From Hyphomicrobiales bacterium (GTDB lineage: Bacteria; Pseudomonadota; Alphaproteobacteria; Rhizobiales; Beijerinckiaceae), in contig RXIY01000017.1 in NCBI GenBank assembly GCA_003963405.1, positions 1 through 47,765 of the forward strand: a DNA stretch of 47,765 bases, given 5' to 3'. The notes beneath the pieces were generated by a model. It had not been told where the DNA came from. It saw only the letters and a program-made list of their open reading frames with translations, and searched no databases. Each line of letters starts with the position of its first letter. Within the stretch, counting starts at the first letter, position 1. The position numbers and the translations under genes were made by a program. Positions 45,369 to 47,765 of this stretch are shown in pieces.

Positions 45369-46571
45369 TTATCCCCCGATGTCCAATTCCCTCGCCAGCG
45401 CCTCGATGCGGGCGACCTCGGCTTCCTTGCCGGCGAGCGCCTTGCGCGCGTCGGCCACGGCCTTCCTGGCCTTTTCGGACTCGGAGAGGACGCTGTAGGC
45501 GCGGATGAGCCGCAGCCAGCCCTCGACGTCGTCGCCCTTGGTCTCGAGCCGCGTGGCGAGCCGGTCCACCATGCTGCGGATCATCGCCTCGCGCTGATCC
45601 GCCGGCATGGCGGCGATGGCCTTGCCCTGCTCGCCGCCTGGCGCTTGCGCCATGGGCGCCATGGGGGCCCGCGGCGCCTGGGCCAAGGGCGCCTGCGGCG
45701 CTTGCGCCAAGGGCGCCTGCGGCGCTTGCGCGAAGGGCGACTCGGGGGCCTCCCCCTCGCCGCGCAGCGTCGCGAGACGCTGTCTGACGGCGGAGAGATA
45801 GGGCGCGTCCGCCGGCGCCTCTGCCTCCATCTTCGAAAAGATGTCGATGGCCCGGTCCTTTTCGCCGGCCTGTTCGGCGGCGACGCCCAGATAGAAGCGG
45901 GCGGCGGGAAGGGCGGGATCGAGGGCGAGCGCCGCCTCGAACTCCTTTCGCGCCTCGGCCGTCACTTGGCCCTGCGCGACGATCATGCGCGCCTGGCCCA
46001 GCGCCAGATGACGCTCGGCCGTCGCCCCGAGCAGCTTCAGGGCCTGTTCATAGGCGCTGATCGCCGCCTCGCCCTGGCCGGTGCGCAGATAATAGGGGGC
46101 GACGACCTCATAGCCGCGGCCGTCCTCGGGATGCTCGCGCAAATGATGCTCGATGCGCGCCACGGCGCCGGCGAGATCGCCCTTTTCGGGCGCGGCGTCG
46201 AGACGCGCGGCCAGCGGCATGTCCGGCAGCGCCGACTTGCCGAGTCGCAAATAGATCGGGAGGGCGACGGAAGGAATGGCGACGATGGCGGCGAGCGCGG
46301 CGATCAACGCCGCCTTGCGGGAGCCGGCCGATCCGGTCTTCGGAGCGGCCTCGGCGCGCAGCAGGCGCCGCGCGGCTTCGGTCCGGGCGGCCTCGGCCTC
46401 GGCGGGATCGAGACGCCCCTCGTCGCGCTCGCGCTCGATTTCGGCGATCTGCTCCTCGAAGAAGGCGATGTCGGCGGCGCTGGCGTCCCTGGCCTCGCCC
46501 CGCATGGCGAGAGGCGCGAGCACCGCCATGACGGCGGCGCCGGTGAGAAGAGCGAAAACGAGCCAGATCAT
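45369..46571 (-). CDS. ccmI: Cytochrome c biogenesis protein CcmI (CycH)
   Basis: A 400-residue protein. Two membrane helices (about 2-22 and 88-108) enclose a cytoplasmic coiled-coil loop (FEEQIAEIERERDEGRLDPAEAE). The periplasmic part has TPR-type repeats (GYEVVAPYYLRTGQGEAAISAYEQ and following) that hold apocytochrome c. Between the TPR region and the C-terminal helical region is a low-complexity linker with repeated APQAPLAQ units (45640-45740). It opens the ccmI-ccmE-ccmF-ccmH operon. It is CycH in rhizobia. Confidence 0.93.
   Translation of the reverse strand: MIWLVFALLTGAAVMAVLAPLAMRGEARDASAADIAFFEEQIAEIERERDEGRLDPAEAEAARTEAARRLLRAEAAPKTGSAGSRKAALIAALAAIVAIPSVALPIYLRLGKSALPDMPLAARLDAAPEKGDLAGAVARIEHHLREHPEDGRGYEVVAPYYLRTGQGEAAISAYEQALKLLGATAERHLALGQARMIVAQGQVTAEARKEFEAALALDPALPAARFYLGVAAEQAGEKDRAIDIFSKMEAEAPADAPYLSAVRQRLATLRGEGEAPESPFAQAPQAPLAQAPQAPLAQAPRAPMAPMAQAPGGEQGKAIAAMPADQREAMIRSMVDRLATRLETKGDDVEGWLRLIRAYSVLSESEKARKAVADARKALAGKEAEVARIEALARELDIGG
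45640..45740 (-). repeat. Short in-frame tandem repeat within ccmI
   Basis: On the plus strand the unit GGCGCCTGCGGCGCTTGCGC recurs, about 24 bases apart, with related degenerate copies after it. Each unit encodes APQAPLAQ. Two near-perfect copies and degenerate flanks form a Pro/Ala/Gln linker. Confidence 0.7.
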
Positions 46572-46667
46572 GGGGGCTGTTTAAAGCTTTGAGGCCCGCT
46601 TTGAAAGAAAAATGCGGGCGCCGCCGCTCGTCGCCGAAAATAGCGCGACCGAGAGGACCAGTATATC

Positions 46668-47186
46668 ATGGCCGCGCCTGTCCCCCAGTCCACGGCCTCC
46701 ATGTCCTTCGACCTTCAGACCCCCTCGATCGAACAGCTCTCCAACGTCATCTCGCAGGTCACGGGACCTGCTTTTCTGCTCGCCGCCGAGGCGCAATTGC
46801 TCAGCGTCCTCATCTCGCGCCTCGATCGCCTCGTCGACCATTCGCGCGAACTCGCCGCGCGCGGGGACGACGACGCGCGCGATCAGCACAGAGCCGAGCT
46901 CCCGGTCCTGCGCCGCCGCGCGATGCTGGTGCACCGCTCGATCTATTGGGGCGTCGCGAGCTGCGTCGTCACCAGCCTTCTGGTCATTCTCGGATTCGTC
47001 GCGGCCTTCGCCCGCGTCCGTCACGAATATGGCGCGGGCTTTCTGTTCATCGTCGCCATGGCGCTGTTCACCATGGCGCTCGTCGCCTTCGGCCAGGAGG
47101 TGCGCCTCGGCTATACCGAAATCGACGCCCACGCCCTGCTCATGCGCAAGAAGAGGTGGGGGCCGAATCTGACCGGCGACGAGTAG
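46668..47186 (+). CDS. DUF2721 membrane protein
   Basis: A 172-residue protein with the DUF2721 pattern: an N-terminal segment ISQVTGPAFLLAAEAQLLSVL, a basic and acidic cytoplasmic loop (LVDHSRELAARG), then two helices (about 92-114 and 124-144) and the conserved RLGYTEIDAHAL near the end. The function of this family is not known. It is divergent from ccmI with a 96-base shared promoter region and convergent with purB. Confidence 0.8.
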   Translation: MAAPVPQSTASMSFDLQTPSIEQLSNVISQVTGPAFLLAAEAQLLSVLISRLDRLVDHSRELAARGDDDARDQHRAELPVLRRRAMLVHRSIYWGVASCVVTSLLVILGFVAAFARVRHEYGAGFLFIVAMALFTMALVAFGQEVRLGYTEIDAHALLMRKKRWGPNLTGDE

Positions 47187-47194
47187 CGCGCCCC

Positions 47195-47764
47195 TTACGC
47201 CGCGCCGAAGACGCGGCGGAAGACCGTGTCCACATGCTTGAAGTGGTAGGAAAGGTCGAAAAGCTCGTCGAGCTCGGCGGGCGAGAGTTTTGCGCTGACG
47301 TCCGGGTCCTGGCCCAGCAGCGTGCGGAAGTCCCCCTCGCCGCGCCAGACCGGCATGGCGTTCCTTTGCACCATGGCGTAGGCGTCCTCGCGAGAGACGC
47401 CCTTTTGCGTCAACGCCAGCAGGACGCGCTGGGAATGCACGAGCCCGCCGAGCCGGTCGAGATTCTTCTGCATGTTCTCGGGATAGACGAGCAGGTTCTC
47501 GATCACGCCGGTGAGCCGCGCGAGCGCGAAATCGAGCGTCACCGTGGCGTCCGGGCCGATCATGCGCTCCACCGAGGAATGGGAGATGTCGCGCTCGTGC
47601 CAGAGCGCCACATTTTCCATCGCCGGAAACGCCATGCCGCGCACGAGGCGGGCGAGGCCGGTCAGATTTTCGGTGAGCACCGGATTGCGCTTGTGCGGCA
47701 TGGCCGAGGAGCCCTTCTGGCCGGCCGAGAAATATTCCTCGGCCTCCAGCACCTCGGTGCGCTG
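47195..47764 (-). CDS. purB: Adenylosuccinate lyase, C-terminal part (5' end outside window)
   Basis: The last ~189 codons of PurB; the frame is open to the window edge, so the start lies beyond. The superfamily signature loop is [11 protein letters not shown], which carries the flexible catalytic serine, and [17 protein letters not shown] and [14 protein letters not shown] follow as in PurB. The enzyme cleaves SAICAR and adenylosuccinate in purine synthesis. The gene ends 8 bases from the convergent DUF2721 gene. Confidence 0.96.
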   Translation of the reverse strand, partial: QRTEVLEAEEYFSAGQKGSSAMPHKRNPVLTENLTGLARLVRGMAFPAMENVALWHERDISHSSVERMIGPDATVTLDFALARLTGVIENLLVYPENMQKNLDRLGGLVHSQRVLLALTQKGVSREDAYAMVQRNAMPVWRGEGDFRTLLGQDPDVSAKLSPAELDELFDLSYHFKHVDTVFRRVFGAA

Positions 47765-47765
47765 G

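Overview
The window is high-GC DNA from a chromosome of an alphaproteobacterium, most likely of the order Hyphomicrobiales (Rhizobiales). This is inferred from an RNase E with a very large acidic insertion in its S1 domain, a ptsP-prfA pair, BTLCP-type cysteine proteinase genes, a cytochrome c maturation system split into ccmAB and a cycHJKL-type ccmI-ccmE-ccmF-ccmH block, CtrA-like TTAA-N7-TTAA boxes, and dispersed Rhizobiales-style palindromic repeats. The family (for example Methylocystaceae or Beijerinckiaceae) cannot be fixed without a search. I see no intact insertion sequence, prophage or CRISPR array.

Layout. 0-1.6 kb: 3' end of lon, hupB, a tandem hairpin repeat and tRNA-Val(UAC). 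1.6-4.6 kb: a small exported protein, a periplasmic ClpP/crotonase-like protein and the carboxyltransferase subunit of propionyl-CoA carboxylase (pccB). 4.6-5.1 kb: a gene-free, lower-GC stretch that looks like remains of a mobile element. 5.1-9.8 kb: trxA, modBC (no modA), a MgtC/DUF4010 membrane protein and a class I aminotransferase. 9.9-17.7 kb: rne with a long leader, a cell-wall amidase (amiC-like) and penicillin-binding protein 1A. 17.7-19.9 kb: an ECHDC3-type crotonase-fold protein, convergent with ccmAB.

20.0-24.2 kb is the most interesting region: a tight four-gene plus-strand operon encoding an LCB2-like alpha-oxoamine synthase, a GNAT-fold acyltransferase, a homologue of eukaryotic dihydroceramide delta-4 desaturase, and a homologue of eukaryotic fatty acid 2-hydroxylase. 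Together they look like a bacterial sphingolipid (ceramide) synthesis and tailoring system. Long-chain base would be formed, N-acylated, desaturated and hydroxylated by one transcript. The reductase and acyl carrier protein of known bacterial pathways are not in the window.

24.3-38 kb: ligA, a 7TM-PAS-GGDEF-EAL protein, ptsP, prfA, a small exported protein, purH, a heparinase II/III-like protein and a gamma-class carbonic anhydrase-like protein. 38-42.2 kb: two tandem BTLCP paralogues, the first with two CtrA-like boxes upstream, then a possible small RNA, a MipA/OmpV outer-membrane protein, an FAD monooxygenase and a small zinc-finger protein. 42.3-46.6 kb: ccmH, ccmF, ccmE and ccmI in one minus-strand operon. 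46.6 kb to the end: a DUF2721 membrane protein and the 3' part of purB.

The two ccm blocks serve the same pathway. CcmAB drives release of haem-loaded CcmE, and CcmF/H/I attach haem to apocytochrome; ccmC, ccmD and ccmG must lie elsewhere. All functions are read from the sequence and from remembered family motifs; no database search was run.
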